Notes: generated by a model from the letters alone, not told the origin. DNA of 64,000 nt from Rhodoferax sp. (GCF_025354435.1 NZ_JANXMU010000048.1:1-64000); one strand, 5' to 3'; counted from the first letter of the stretch, positions 1 to 8,762 are shown. Numbers and translations are program-made.

Positions 1-2
1 GC

Positions 3-1427
3 GATGTTGACGTCGCCAAAGCGTTGCTGCGGATGGAAGACGAATATAGAAAAAACAACGTCCGTGCGTTCATGGCGAATTCAGTTATGTCAGATCGTCA
101 ATGGTCAATATTCGTTGGGCTGAAGCGGGAGCTTGCAACCCGTGGACTGGCAATACTGTCCGGTGTGCCGCTGACAGCAATAATTGATCCAAGACTTCAT
201 CCAATGCCAGCCGCGCTCTGGCGAAGTTCGGTCCTTTTTGCAGTTGTGACAATGGCTCCACGGGGCGCGGTGCGGCTATTGGTCTTGGACACTGCGGAGG
301 AAACTATGGAGCGGTGCCTGGACCGACTTGAAGTTCCACATATTGCATACAACGCGCTATTGGACGATGAGGACTTTGCAAAAGTAATTCTCGACGAAAT
401 TGATTTCCAGTTTCAATCGTCTGCATCAGCAAAATCCCTTATTAATCCCTCTGAAAATGATGTTGCAGAGTCGCTGCGCAACGGCGTTCGGATCATCGAA
501 TACGAACGGTTGTTCGCTGATGAACCCTCAAAGAAGGAGATGCGTCGGCATTTTGAAAGTAAAAGCATGAAGCTCTTACACGAAGTCGCACTTCACAGAA
601 TTTGTACCAGCGATTTGATCGGCAGCCTGCTCACATCTGAGGAAGAACACATTCGGTCGACCTCATCGGTCGATATTTTGGTGCATGCGCCGCCGCCACT
701 AAGCCAACCGCTGTTGGCGGTTGAGTTCGATGGACCGCACCATGATGATCCAAAGCAGCAACGGAAGGACCGTCTGAAAGACGCTGTCCTTGCGCACTTT
801 GGCATTCCGCTCATTCGCATTTCACATGCCGACGCAGCCTTTGGCAGTCTTTTCAGGTATAGAAAGACTGATTGGCACCGACTGTACGTTCGGGGGCTGA
901 CCGAGTTGGTCGGCACAGTGGTTTGGCAAACGCAATTTGAAGCTGATTTTGCTATCCGTGCAGACAAGGCCGATAAGGCGCTTCACAAACTGGAGGATCA
1001 TCTTGCAGTGTCCATATTCGGCAAGCCTTATGTCGAGCTGAGTGACGATCAAAAACGGCGGATCGATGACTCAACTTTCTGCTCAAAGGAAGAGGAAGAA
1101 TGCAGGTTTGAAAACTCCCTGTTCAACTATGAACGGGACAAAGCAATGGACAGAGCGAAGGAAGAAACTGAGTGGCCCGAGGAACTCCTTCCATATTCTT
1201 CGTGCCCAGCGATATACGGTGACCAGCTAACCGGATTTTGGGCAGCGTTCAAGGTGAATTTTCCGAATAGGGAATGTCTTGAAGTCTCGCTTCCCAAGAT
1301 TTGGGTACAAGCCAAGAGCCTTGATGACGAGCTTTTGAAGGCGCGTGTTACAGCCGACCTAATTCAGATCGCTGCTGACTTGGTACGGCAGGTTATTCGG
1401 ATGAATACACCAGCAGTCCGCCGATGA
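3..1427 (+). CDS. DUF2726 nuclease-like protein, 5'-truncated by window edge
   Basis: The frame is open from base 3 of the window, and the first usable start (TTG at 24) has no clear ribosome site, so the true start probably lies upstream. Counting from 24 there are 467 residues. Residues about 213-268 match the DUF2726 core: a strand with VDILV, then AVEFDGPHH, a Lys/Arg-rich helix (QQRKDRLKD) and IPLIRIS. This Asp...Glu...Lys layout is that of PD-(D/E)XK and Vsr-like nucleases (family knowledge), so DNA cleavage is plausible but unproven. The N-terminal 200 and C-terminal 190 residues match nothing I recognise. The gene is visibly more AT-rich than the genes after position 2790, which suggests transfer. 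No restriction or methylase partner is visible downstream; what lies to the left is unknown. Confidence 0.75.
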   Translation, partial: DVDVAKALLRMEDEYRKNNVRAFMANSVMSDRQWSIFVGLKRELATRGLAILSGVPLTAIIDPRLHPMPAALWRSSVLFAVVTMAPRGAVRLLVLDTAEETMERCLDRLEVPHIAYNALLDDEDFAKVILDEIDFQFQSSASAKSLINPSENDVAESLRNGVRIIEYERLFADEPSKKEMRRHFESKSMKLLHEVALHRICTSDLIGSLLTSEEEHIRSTSSVDILVHAPPPLSQPLLAVEFDGPHHDDPKQQRKDRLKDAVLAHFGIPLIRISHADAAFGSLFRYRKTDWHRLYVRGLTELVGTVVWQTQFEADFAIRADKADKALHKLEDHLAVSIFGKPYVELSDDQKRRIDDSTFCSKEEEECRFENSLFNYERDKAMDRAKEETEWPEELLPYSSCPAIYGDQLTGFWAAFKVNFPNRECLEVSLPKIWVQAKSLDDELLKARVTADLIQIAADLVRQVIRMNTPAVRR

Positions 1428-1453
1428 TGCCGCATTGGCATTATCTGAAGGCG

Positions 1454-1485
1454 AGGGGCTACAGGCCGTTAGGCCTGTAGCCCCT
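1454..1485. terminator. Perfect 14-bp hairpin after the DUF2726 gene
   Basis: Bases 1454-1467 are the exact reverse complement of 1472-1485, with a four-base loop GTTA. The stem is GC-rich and begins 27 bases after the stop of the DUF2726 gene. No T-run follows on either strand, so it is not a textbook intrinsic terminator; it may stop transcription weakly or protect the mRNA end. The loop plus stem base contains GTTAGGC, which fits the integron core pattern GTTRRRY, possibly by chance. Confidence 0.5.
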
Positions 1486-1802
1486 AAATTCCGTGCGTGA
1501 CCAGCTACCAAACCTGTAGCAAAAGCCAAAAAGCAAAGGCGCGCGGGCTGAGGGAGCCCCCACGGGGGGCGGACGGGCAGACCAGCGCGCAAGGCTGATG
1601 CGGCGCAGCGGCGAAGCACAAGGGTGGGCGGGGGCACACACCAAATAACTGGCCGTAGGCCACTGATCAAAACACGGCGCGCAGCGCCTGACTAATGCCC
1701 AGGTGCCACCGCGATCACAAGGGCGTACTGCCGGCGGCGCGTAGGGCGCGAATGCGACCGGGGAGCGCCGACGGCTGACGCGCCCGCTGCTAGCGAAGGC
1801 CA

Positions 1803-1916
1803 CTTTACATAACGCCTGTTTTGGAAACCCGTGAGGGCGCGAAGCGGTGGGCGGCACCAAGTGGAGCTTTAGCGCAGCGACTGGCGAGCACTTTCCAAAA
1901 TGCGGCGTTATGTAAA
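1803..1916. repeat. Long inverted repeat resembling an integron attC site
   Basis: The arms are 1803-1827 and 1892-1916, about 25 bases each. They pair along CTTTACATAACGCC with GGCGTTATGTAAA and TTTTGGAAA with TTTCCAAAA. The right arm has one extra base between the two blocks, and 64 bases lie between the arms. Measured from ACATAAC (1807) to GTTATGT (1913) it is 107 bases, within the attC size range. The layout (outer 7-bp boxes, 5/6-base spacers, inner boxes, unpaired extra base, variable centre) is that of attC. The core GTTATGT departs from GTTRRRY at one position. No integrase gene is in the window. Confidence 0.45.
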
Positions 1917-2143
1917 AGCGCAGCGGGTGGCCGTAGCGGGAGTGCAGCACCAAACGTCGATCAGTGCCCAGGCCGTGCCGCAGGCGATGGCTGTACCAGC
2001 ACGAGGCGCAAGCGAGGCGACACCCTATCTGCGCTCCAGCGCACTGGCAAACACTTACGAAGCACTGGCGATGTAACTCCCCGGCAACTGTGCGGGGCGC
2101 AGCAGCGCCGCGCGCACTGACTGACACCAAAGCGCTGGCAAAA

Positions 2144-2399
2144 CGAAAGCGGTGATGCTGAGTGGACTGGCCCACAGCGCGCAGCGCAGCTCAATCAAAA
2201 AACAGGCCGCCCAGCATGACCGCGCTGCTGGCCGAAGCTACGCGACAGCCTGGTGCTGCCTGGCCATTGCGGTACTCCGCATTGGCCACTGACCAGAACT
2301 ACAGACTCACGCAATAGCAAAGCGGTGAGGTTGGGTGCGCTGCCACCAGCGCGCAGTGCAATTCAACAGGCAGCGCGCCCGGCATGACCGCGCTGTTGG
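2144..2399. repeat. Degenerate direct repeat, about 172 bp period
   Basis: Bases 2144-2231 and 2318-2399 are related copies. Both begin with AAAGCGGTGA, share AGCGCGCAG in the middle, and end in GCATGACCGCGCTG. Differences and small indels are scattered throughout. After each copy there is a weaker shared stretch (CTGCC...GCGGTA and a GGCCACTGA/GCTGATCA motif), and a similar piece occurs near 1650. This looks like old tandem duplication or successive related cassettes rather than coding sequence. Confidence 0.5.
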
Positions 2400-2491
2400 A
2401 GATCACACGTCAACTGCGAGTGCCGAAGGTTCGTCACTGTCTGCCGCCATCGCGGTAGCTGATCAAACCCTTGCGCAACACTGTCTATATA

Positions 2492-2548
2492 CAAAATCAG
2501 CCTCTAGCCTTAGTACTCATTGCGTAAGAAGCTATCAAAATAGTAGCA
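2492..2548 (+). repeat. AT-rich dispersed repeat, copy 1
   Basis: Contains CCTCTAGCCTTAG, then 14 bases, then AAGAAGCTATCAAAATAG. This matches the family seen also at 7299-7350, 13934-13972, 17886-17930, 45052-45108, 45975-46021 and 51975-52020. It stands out as an AT-rich island in GC-rich DNA. Confidence 0.55.
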
Positions 2549-2601
2549 AATGGATACGATGTGTATTTGATACGACTGCGTCATCCCCAGCTTTGCCCGC
2601 A

Positions 2602-2623
2602 GTTGGGACAACGGTTGGGACAA
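2602..2623. repeat. Two tandem GTTGGGACAA decamers
   Basis: GTTGGGACAA occurs at 2602-2611 and again at 2614-2623, 12 bases apart, about 70 bases from the 3' end of the tRNA-Pro gene. Short direct repeats beside a tRNA can be integrase arm-type sites, but two copies and no integrase gene are weak support. Confidence 0.35.
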
Positions 2624-2640
2624 TAGATGATTCTGGAGCC

Positions 2641-2682
2641 ACAAAGAAGAAAGGACTCAGCCCCTTTCGAAGCTAAGTCCTT
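2641..2682 (-). terminator. Intrinsic terminator after tRNA-Pro
   Basis: Read on the minus strand, an 11-bp stem (AAGGACTTAGC with GCTGAGTCCTT, one wobble) closes a 10-base loop and is followed by a T-rich run (TTCTTCTTT). It starts about 10 bases after the CCA end of the tRNA, so it should end the merR/tRNA-Pro transcript. Confidence 0.8.
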
Positions 2683-2690
2683 GATTTATA

Positions 2691-2767
2691 TGGTCGGTGT
2701 GAAAGGATTCGAACCTTCGACCCCTTGCACCCCATGCAAGTGCGCTACCAGGCTGCGCCACACACCG
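2691..2767 (-). tRNA. tRNA-Pro (anticodon GGG)
   Basis: On the minus strand the acceptor arms CGGTGTG and CACACCG pair, and a genomic CCA follows the discriminator A. The T arm has the standard GGTTCGAATCC. The anticodon stem CTTGC/GCAAG holds the loop ATGGGGT, giving anticodon GGG. The length is 77 bases including CCA. It lies 26 bases past the stop of the MerR gene and is followed by an intrinsic terminator. Its 3' end is the natural boundary of the accessory DNA to its left. Confidence 0.95.
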
Positions 2768-2793
2768 ATCAAGCCTCGAATTATAGCCTGCGT

Positions 2794-3243
2794 TTAGAGC
2801 ACTTCTGAGAGCATGTCACGAATTTCGAATAATTCTTGGCGCACCGACAGAAGGTGCTGGGTGGTGGCCTCATCATAGTCCAACGTGACCACATCTTCCA
2901 GGCGCTCAAACGACGTGTCCCCGTCGTCCAGCGCATGCATGCCATCCAACACCACATCCCCCAGACGCTGCTTGTCGCGTTCGCCCTGCACCAGTTCCTG
3001 CAGTTTGTTGCGCGCGCCGCTGATGGTGAAGCCCTGGTCGTATAGCAGGTCGCGGATGCGGCGGATCATCAGCACCTCATGGTGCTGGTAGTAACGCCGG
3101 TTGCCACGCCGCTTCATGGGCCGTAACTGGGTAAATTCTTGCTCCCAATAACGCAGCACGTGCGGTTTCACGCCGCACAGGTCCGCTACTTCGCCGATGG
3201 TGAAGTAGCGTTTGGCGGGGATGGGCGGGAGGGAATTTCCCAT
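2794..3243 (-). CDS. MerR-family transcriptional regulator
   Basis: Gives 149 residues from the ATG at 3243; a longer frame to 3303 adds 20 residues unlike the family. The N-terminal MerR helix-turn-helix is clear (residues about 12-60): YFTIGEVADLCGVKPHVLRYWEQEF, wing with RRGNRRYY. The C-terminal half is a helix likely to dimerise, and no cysteine cluster for metal sensing is visible. The same gene sits after ihfA in many Burkholderiales, between pheST-ihfA and tRNA-Pro. Its effector and targets are unknown to me. A 140-bp gap separates it from ihfA, so it may have its own promoter. Confidence 0.85.
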   Translation of the reverse strand: MGNSLPPIPAKRYFTIGEVADLCGVKPHVLRYWEQEFTQLRPMKRRGNRRYYQHHEVLMIRRIRDLLYDQGFTISGARNKLQELVQGERDKQRLGDVVLDGMHALDDGDTSFERLEDVVTLDYDEATTQHLLSVRQELFEIRDMLSEVL

Positions 3244-3383
3244 AAAAATCAATATGGTCCTGTGGAATACGTGAGCAACCGATGAGGTTACCCGAAGTAA
3301 CACATGGACGGAAAATTACTTCGCAGCACCTAGGCTGCCCGTGTGACAAATATCACACGGGCACTGGCGTTAAGAAGAGTCTT

Positions 3384-3695
3384 TCAACCCTGGATTTGCT
3401 CTTTGAGCTTGTGGCTGGCGTGGAAGGTCACGACCCGGCGCGCGTCGATGGGGATGGCTTCGCCGGTACGCGGGTTGCGCCCAGGCCGGGGAGCCTTGAT
3501 GCGGATTTGAAAGTTGCCAAAACCAGAAATCTTGACATCTGTACCCTCGACTAGGCTGGTACTCACCAGGTCAAAAAATGCATCCACCATGTCTTTGGAC
3601 TCGCGCTTGTTCAGGCCGATTTGCTCAAACAGCAAATCGGCCAGTTGGGCCTTGGTCAGGGCTGGGGTTTCCAGACTTTCAACCGCAATTTCCAC
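3384..3695 (-). CDS. ihfA: Integration host factor alpha subunit
   Basis: DNA-bending nucleoid protein that forms a heterodimer with IhfB and acts in recombination, replication and transcription. All family marks are present: LTKAQLADLLFEQIGLNKRE, the VKISGFGNF strand, the DNA-inserting arm with GRNPRTGE, and the VTFHASHKLK end. I chose the GTG at 3695 (103 residues, the usual size) because GGAG lies 7 bases before it. An ATG at 3761 would add 22 unconserved residues and overlap the end of pheT by 25 bases. Close spacing behind pheT implies co-transcription, the common proteobacterial arrangement. Confidence 0.9.
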   Translation of the reverse strand: MEIAVESLETPALTKAQLADLLFEQIGLNKRESKDMVDAFFDLVSTSLVEGTDVKISGFGNFQIRIKAPRPGRNPRTGEAIPIDARRVVTFHASHKLKEQIQG

Positions 3696-3736
3696 GGCTT
3701 TCTCCAGGTTGTCGTGTGGGGTCAAAAACGCGGGAC

Positions 3737-6178
3737 TCAAGCGCGCAGACGCGCACCGCATTGCGTGCTGAGCTGGGCCAGTATCTCCTGCACCGCAGAC
3801 TCGATCTGCGGCTCAGTCAGCGTGGCATCCGTGCTGTTGAGCGTGAGGCGCAAGGCCACGCTCTTCTCGCCTTGCGCCAAGCCACTAGTGGACACTGGCT
3901 CCGTACCTTTGGTTACGGGCTTGGGGCGGTAGATATCAAACACCACGGTGTCGCGCAGCAAACCATTCGTGGCTGCAGCTTGTGTAGCCGCCAGCAGCGC
4001 GTCATGGCCCACTGATTCCTCCACGATGACGGCAATATCGCGCTCGACCGCTTGGTGCTTGGCCACCGGGGCAAACACCGGCACGGGACGTTGCAACACC
4101 GCATCCAGTTCCAGCTCGAACAGCACCGGTGCCAGCGCCAAGTCATAGCCCTGTCGCCATTGCGGATGCAACTCACCGATAAAACCAATCGCCTGCCCGG
4201 CCACCAGCACCCGAGCGCAGCGGCCAGGGTGCAAAGCGGGATGCTCAGCCGCCTCAAACTGAACGGCCAACGGGGCCAGCAGTGCCTCCACGTCGCCCTT
4301 CATGTCAAAGAAGTCGGCAGCCTGTTCGCTACGGCCCCATTGCAAGCGGTCGGCCGCGCCGAAGCTGATACCCGCCACCCGCATGGGCTGGTGGAAACCT
4401 GCCACGGTGGTGTCGGAATTCACGGCATTGGCATCACGCAAAAACACTCGGCCCAGTTCGAACACCCGCACCCGGTTGGCCTTGCGGTCCAGGTTGAACT
4501 TCAAAACCTGTAGCAAGGAACCCATGAGGGACGAGCGCATAACGCTCATTTTGCTTGCAATCGGATTGAGAAGCTGAATGGGGTTGGGATTGCCCGCAAG
4601 CTCCTTCTCCCAGCGTTCTTCGACAAAGCTGAAGTTGATGGTTTCCTGGTAGCCCGAACCGGCTAGCGCACGACGCACCGCAAACGGGCTGCGTTGCGCT
4701 TCGGACCGGATTTTGGCGGTGATGGGGGCCAACGGTGGCGTGGTGGGCAACTGGTTGTAGCCCACCATGCGTACCACTTCTTCGATCAGGTCTTCTTCGA
4801 TGGTCAGGTCGAAGCGATGCGACGGCGGGGTGACGATTAGCACGCCATCGCCCTCCACCACCGGCAAGCCGAGGCGGGTCAAGGCATCGGCGCACTGCGC
4901 CTGGGTCAGCGGCATGCCGATGACTTTGACGGCGCGTGCCACGCGCAAAGTGACGGGCACAGCTTGCGGCACGTTGACCTGGGTGTCGTCCATCGGACCG
5001 GCTTCGCCGCCGCAAATATCCAGAATCAGCTGGGTGATGCGCTCCAGGTGCTCCACCGTGTAGCTGGCATCCACGCCGCGCTCGAAGCGGTGGCCTGCGT
5101 CGGTAGAGAAGTTGTAGCGACGCGAACGGCCCGCAATCGACTTGGGCCACCAAAAGGCGGCTTCAGCGTAGATGTTGACCGTGTCGTCCGACACCGCCGT
5201 CGCATCGCCGCCCATGATGCCGGCCAGCGATTCGACCTGGCGGTCATCGGCGATGATGCCGACTTTTTCATCGATGGTGACGGTATTACCGTTGAGTAGC
5301 TTGAGCTGTTCACCAGACTGGCCCCAGCGCACGTCGAGCCCGCCATGGATCTTGTCCAAGTCAAAGATGTGCGACGGGCGGCCCAGTTCGAACATCACGT
5401 AGTTGGAGATGTCCACCAGCGCTGTCACGCTGCGCTGGCCGCAGCGTGACAGGCGGTCCACCATCCACTGCGGGGTGGCGGCTTTGGGGTTGACTTTGCG
5501 CACCACACGGCCCGAAAAACGGCCACACAGATCGGGGGCACTGATCTTGACCGGCACGCGGTCGGTAATCTTGACAGGCACCGCAGGGAAGCTGGGCTGC
5601 AGCAGAGGCGCACCGGTCAGCGCGGCGACTTCGCGGGCCACACCATAGACGCTCAGGCAATGGGCCAAATTGGGCGTGAGCTTGAGAGTGAACAAGGTGT
5701 CGTCGAGCGCCAGGTGTTCGCGGATGTTCTGGCCCAGGGGGGCATCGGCTGCCAACTCCAGCAGGCCGCCGTGGTCTTCGGACAGCTTGAGTTCGCGGGC
5801 CGAGCACAGCATGCCCTGGCTTTCCACGCCGCGCAGCTTGCCGACCTTGATCAGGAAAGGTTTGCCGTCTTCGCCGGGAGGCAACTCGGCACCGACCAGC
5901 GCGCAGGGTATGCGGATACCCACACGGGCATTCGGTGCGCCGCACACGATGTTGAGCAGCTCGGGCTGGCCGACATCCACGGTGCAGACGCGCAGGCGGT
6001 CCGCATTGGGGTGTTGTTCAGCGGTTTTGATTTCGCCCACGACGATGCCGGTGAACGGCGGGGCCACGGGTTTGAGTTCTTCGACTTCCAGCCCGGCCAT
6101 GGTCAAGGTCTCGGCCAGTTGCTCGGTGGTCAGGTCGGGGTTGCAGAAAGCGCGCAACCAGGATTCAGGAAATTGCAT
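3737..6178 (-). CDS. pheT: Phenylalanyl-tRNA synthetase beta subunit
   Basis: The 813-residue large subunit of the (alpha-beta)2 enzyme that charges tRNA-Phe in the cytoplasm. Visible in order: the N-terminal tRNA-binding OB domain (VVGEIKTAEQHPNADRLRVCTVD, residues about 45-70), B3/B4 editing domain in the middle (DISNYVMFELGRPSHIFD), B5 domain and the catalytic-like core, and a C-terminal ferredoxin-fold anticodon-binding domain (VFAPVAKHQAVERDIAV). Length is normal. It follows pheS with a 29-base gap on the same strand, so the two subunits should be made from one mRNA. Confidence 0.97.
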   Translation of the reverse strand: MQFPESWLRAFCNPDLTTEQLAETLTMAGLEVEELKPVAPPFTGIVVGEIKTAEQHPNADRLRVCTVDVGQPELLNIVCGAPNARVGIRIPCALVGAELPPGEDGKPFLIKVGKLRGVESQGMLCSARELKLSEDHGGLLELAADAPLGQNIREHLALDDTLFTLKLTPNLAHCLSVYGVAREVAALTGAPLLQPSFPAVPVKITDRVPVKISAPDLCGRFSGRVVRKVNPKAATPQWMVDRLSRCGQRSVTALVDISNYVMFELGRPSHIFDLDKIHGGLDVRWGQSGEQLKLLNGNTVTIDEKVGIIADDRQVESLAGIMGGDATAVSDDTVNIYAEAAFWWPKSIAGRSRRYNFSTDAGHRFERGVDASYTVEHLERITQLILDICGGEAGPMDDTQVNVPQAVPVTLRVARAVKVIGMPLTQAQCADALTRLGLPVVEGDGVLIVTPPSHRFDLTIEEDLIEEVVRMVGYNQLPTTPPLAPITAKIRSEAQRSPFAVRRALAGSGYQETINFSFVEERWEKELAGNPNPIQLLNPIASKMSVMRSSLMGSLLQVLKFNLDRKANRVRVFELGRVFLRDANAVNSDTTVAGFHQPMRVAGISFGAADRLQWGRSEQAADFFDMKGDVEALLAPLAVQFEAAEHPALHPGRCARVLVAGQAIGFIGELHPQWRQGYDLALAPVLFELELDAVLQRPVPVFAPVAKHQAVERDIAVIVEESVGHDALLAATQAAATNGLLRDTVVFDIYRPKPVTKGTEPVSTSGLAQGEKSVALRLTLNSTDATLTEPQIESAVQEILAQLSTQCGARLRA

Positions 6179-6207
6179 GGTTTGGTCTATCTAGTACGGC
6201 TGAAGAA

Positions 6208-7260
<1,053 letters not shown>

Positions 7261-7280
7261 AAGATCTCTTGGAAATGACA

Positions 7281-7350
7281 AAGGGCTAGCGCTTTTTCAA
7301 GCTCTAGCCCTTGGTTTACTTGCACAGAATGCTACTCAAAGAATAGCAAA
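7281..7350. repeat. rplT-pheS gap: 9-bp hairpin plus dispersed repeat copy 2
   Basis: AAGGGCTAG (7281-7289) pairs exactly with CTAGCCCTT (7304-7312) across 14 bases. The segment 7299-7350 also fits the dispersed repeat family (GCTCTAGCCCTTG ... AGAATGCTACTCAAAGAATAG). There is no T-run on the minus strand, so it is at most a weak terminator between the ribosomal protein genes and pheST. Confidence 0.5.
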
Positions 7351-7363
7351 CTAGCGTGGGGAA

Positions 7364-7723
7364 TCAAGCAGCCAGACGGGCCTTGACTTGCTCCACGATG
7401 CTGGCAAAAGCCGCCTTGTCGTGCACAGCGATATCGGACAGCACTTTGCGGTCGATCTCGATGGCTGCCTTCTTCAGGCCATTGGCGAACTGGCTGTAGG
7501 TCAGACCGCATTCACGCGCAGCGGCGTTGATACGGGCAATCCACAGCTGACGGAACACTCGCTTGCGGGTCCGACGGTCACGGTAGGCATATTGCCCAGC
7601 CTTCATTACCGCTTCTTTGGCGACGCGGTAAACATTACCGCGGCGACCGCGGAAACCTTTTGCAAGGGCGAGAACTTTTTTGTGGCGGGCGCGAGCCGTT
7701 ACACCACGTTTGACGCGAGGCAT
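7364..7723 (-). CDS. rplT: 50S ribosomal protein L20
   Basis: 119 residues, the normal length. It binds 23S rRNA early in large-subunit assembly. The family signature is present: [43 protein letters not shown]. It lies 26 bases after rpmI, in the conserved infC-rpmI-rplT cluster. In E. coli L20 represses this operon by binding its mRNA; the sequence here does not let me say whether that site exists. Confidence 0.98.
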   Translation of the reverse strand: MPRVKRGVTARARHKKVLALAKGFRGRRGNVYRVAKEAVMKAGQYAYRDRRTRKRVFRQLWIARINAAARECGLTYSQFANGLKKAAIEIDRKVLSDIAVHDKAAFASIVEQVKARLAA

Positions 7724-7749
7724 GTATTTACTCCTTGTTCGTCGTTAAA

Positions 7750-7953
7750 TTAAATACCACGGCCGGGCAGCATCTGCGCCATGTGACCCATGTTGGTCTC
7801 ATGAACTGCAGTCGTACCGCGCAACTGGCGTTTATTTTTGGTGGTCTTCTTGGTCAAGATGTGACGTTTGAAGGCGTGGCCGCGTTTAACGGTACCACCT
7901 GGACGAACGCGAAAGCGTTTTTTCGCCGCGCTCTTGGTCTTCATTTTGGGCAT
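7750..7953 (-). CDS. rpmI: 50S ribosomal protein L35
   Basis: 67 residues from the ATG at 7953, with AGGAG seven bases upstream. The frame runs on to 8109, but those residues are not L35-like. The protein starts [14 protein letters not shown] and is rich in Lys and Arg, as expected for a small rRNA-binding protein. It is the middle gene of infC-rpmI-rplT; the gap to infC is 193 bases, wider than usual, and holds no other gene. Confidence 0.97.
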   Translation of the reverse strand: MPKMKTKSAAKKRFRVRPGGTVKRGHAFKRHILTKKTTKNKRQLRGTTAVHETNMGHMAQMLPGRGI

Positions 7954-8146
7954 TTCAATGCTCCTGTTCATTGTGCTCGTGAGGCGCTGGAAACCGATCC
8001 CAGACTTGTTGGCCCCGAGCCACTTCTTAGTGAATTGCTCGCGCTTTTCACTTTCAAAACAGCGGTTTGACCCGCTATTTTGGGCAGGGAAACTTGCGTT
8101 TCTCTGCATTTACAACCCACAAGCCGAAGCCTGTGGGCTGAAATTC

Positions 8147-8749
8147 TTACGATGCCGTGACAGGCGCTGGCGCGGCTTCCGCTGCAGGCTTGCTGGACGC
8201 TGGCTTTTTCTTGCCGGGCGCGATCATCATGATCATCTGGCGGCCTTCCAACTTAGGGAACTGCTCCACGATGATCAGGTCTTGCAAGTCGTTGCGGATG
8301 CGTTGCAGCAAGGCCATACCGATTTCCTGGTGGGTGATTTCTCGCCCCCGAAAACGCAGAGTGATCTTGCACTTGTCGCCGTCGGCCAGGAAACGCTTGA
8401 TATTGCGCATCTTGATGTTGTAGTCGCCATCGTCAGTACCGGGACGGAATTTGATTTCCTTGATCTCTATCACCGTCTGCTTGGACTTCGCGTCGGCCGC
8501 TTTCTTTTGTTCCTGGTATTTGAACTTGCCGTAGTCCATCAAACGACAGACCGGCGGGTTCGCCGTGGCAACAATTTCAACCAGATCCACATCGTATTCA
8601 CCGGCCAAACGCAAAGCCTCCATCAGGCTGACGATGCCTAAGGGCTCATTTTCCGGGCCGGAAAGACGAACTTCCGGGGCCATGATTTCACGGTTCAGAC
8701 GGTGTTTGCGTTCTTCGCGGTGACGGCGGTCACGAAATTCAGTAGCGAT
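8147..8749 (-). CDS. infC: Translation initiation factor IF-3 (ATC start codon)
   Basis: 200 residues. IF-3 binds the 30S subunit, prevents premature 50S joining and rejects wrong start codons. The N domain has [22 protein letters not shown] and CRLMDYGKF, and the C domain has [29 protein letters not shown] and EGRQMIM. The first ATG (8683) would cut off 22 conserved basic residues ([20 protein letters not shown]). The only start that keeps them is ATC at 8749-8747, since a TGA lies in frame two codons upstream. AAGGA lies 8 bases before it. A rare start codon is the known basis of IF-3 autoregulation (AUU in E. coli). Confidence 0.93.
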   Translation of the reverse strand: MATEFRDRRHREERKHRLNREIMAPEVRLSGPENEPLGIVSLMEALRLAGEYDVDLVEIVATANPPVCRLMDYGKFKYQEQKKAADAKSKQTVIEIKEIKFRPGTDDGDYNIKMRNIKRFLADGDKCKITLRFRGREITHQEIGMALLQRIRNDLQDLIIVEQFPKLEGRQMIMMIAPGKKKPASSKPAAEAAPAPVTAS

Positions 8750-8762
8750 GGCTCAAATCCTT
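8747..8762 (-). promoter_or_regulatory. infC ribosome site with ATC start, likely autoregulatory
   Basis: On the minus strand: AAGGA (8762-8758), eight bases, then ATC (8749-8747). An in-frame TGA overlaps the spacer, so no upstream start is possible. IF-3 discriminates against non-AUG/GUG/UUG starts, so high IF-3 would lower initiation here. That is known for E. coli infC and inferred for this gene. Confidence 0.75.

Larger units (their letters stand above)
1428..2640. other. Gene-poor, GC-rich stretch between the DUF2726 gene and tRNA-Pro
   Basis: No open frame here gives a recognisable protein. The longest frames (minus strand 1459-2175, plus strand 2335-2676) are rich in Arg, Pro, Ser, Ala and Cys and read like translated repeats. 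The stretch contains a strong hairpin at 1454-1485, a long imperfect inverted repeat at 1803-1916, a degenerate direct repeat at 2144-2399, one copy of the AT-rich dispersed repeat (2492-2548) and two tandem decamers (2602-2623). It ends at the terminator of the tRNA-Pro gene. A decayed insertion next to a tRNA, possibly integron-cassette debris, is the best inference. Confidence 0.6.

Noticed and set aside
1459-2175. 238-codon minus-strand frame in the gene-poor stretch
   Set aside because: Its translation is rich in Arg, Pro, Ser and Cys, crosses the attC-like inverted repeat and the strong hairpin, and matches no protein family I know. It reads as translated repeat DNA.
2335-2676. 113-codon plus-strand frame ending at the tRNA-Pro terminator
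   Set aside because: No ribosome site, runs through the dispersed repeat copy, the decamers and the terminator; no family resemblance.
3696-3761. Longer IhfA start overlapping pheT
   Set aside because: Adds 22 residues unlike IhfA; the GTG at 3695 has a well-placed GGAG and gives the family length.
7261-7363. Attenuator with Phe leader peptide before pheS
   Set aside because: No short open frame with phenylalanine codons and no T-run after the hairpin.
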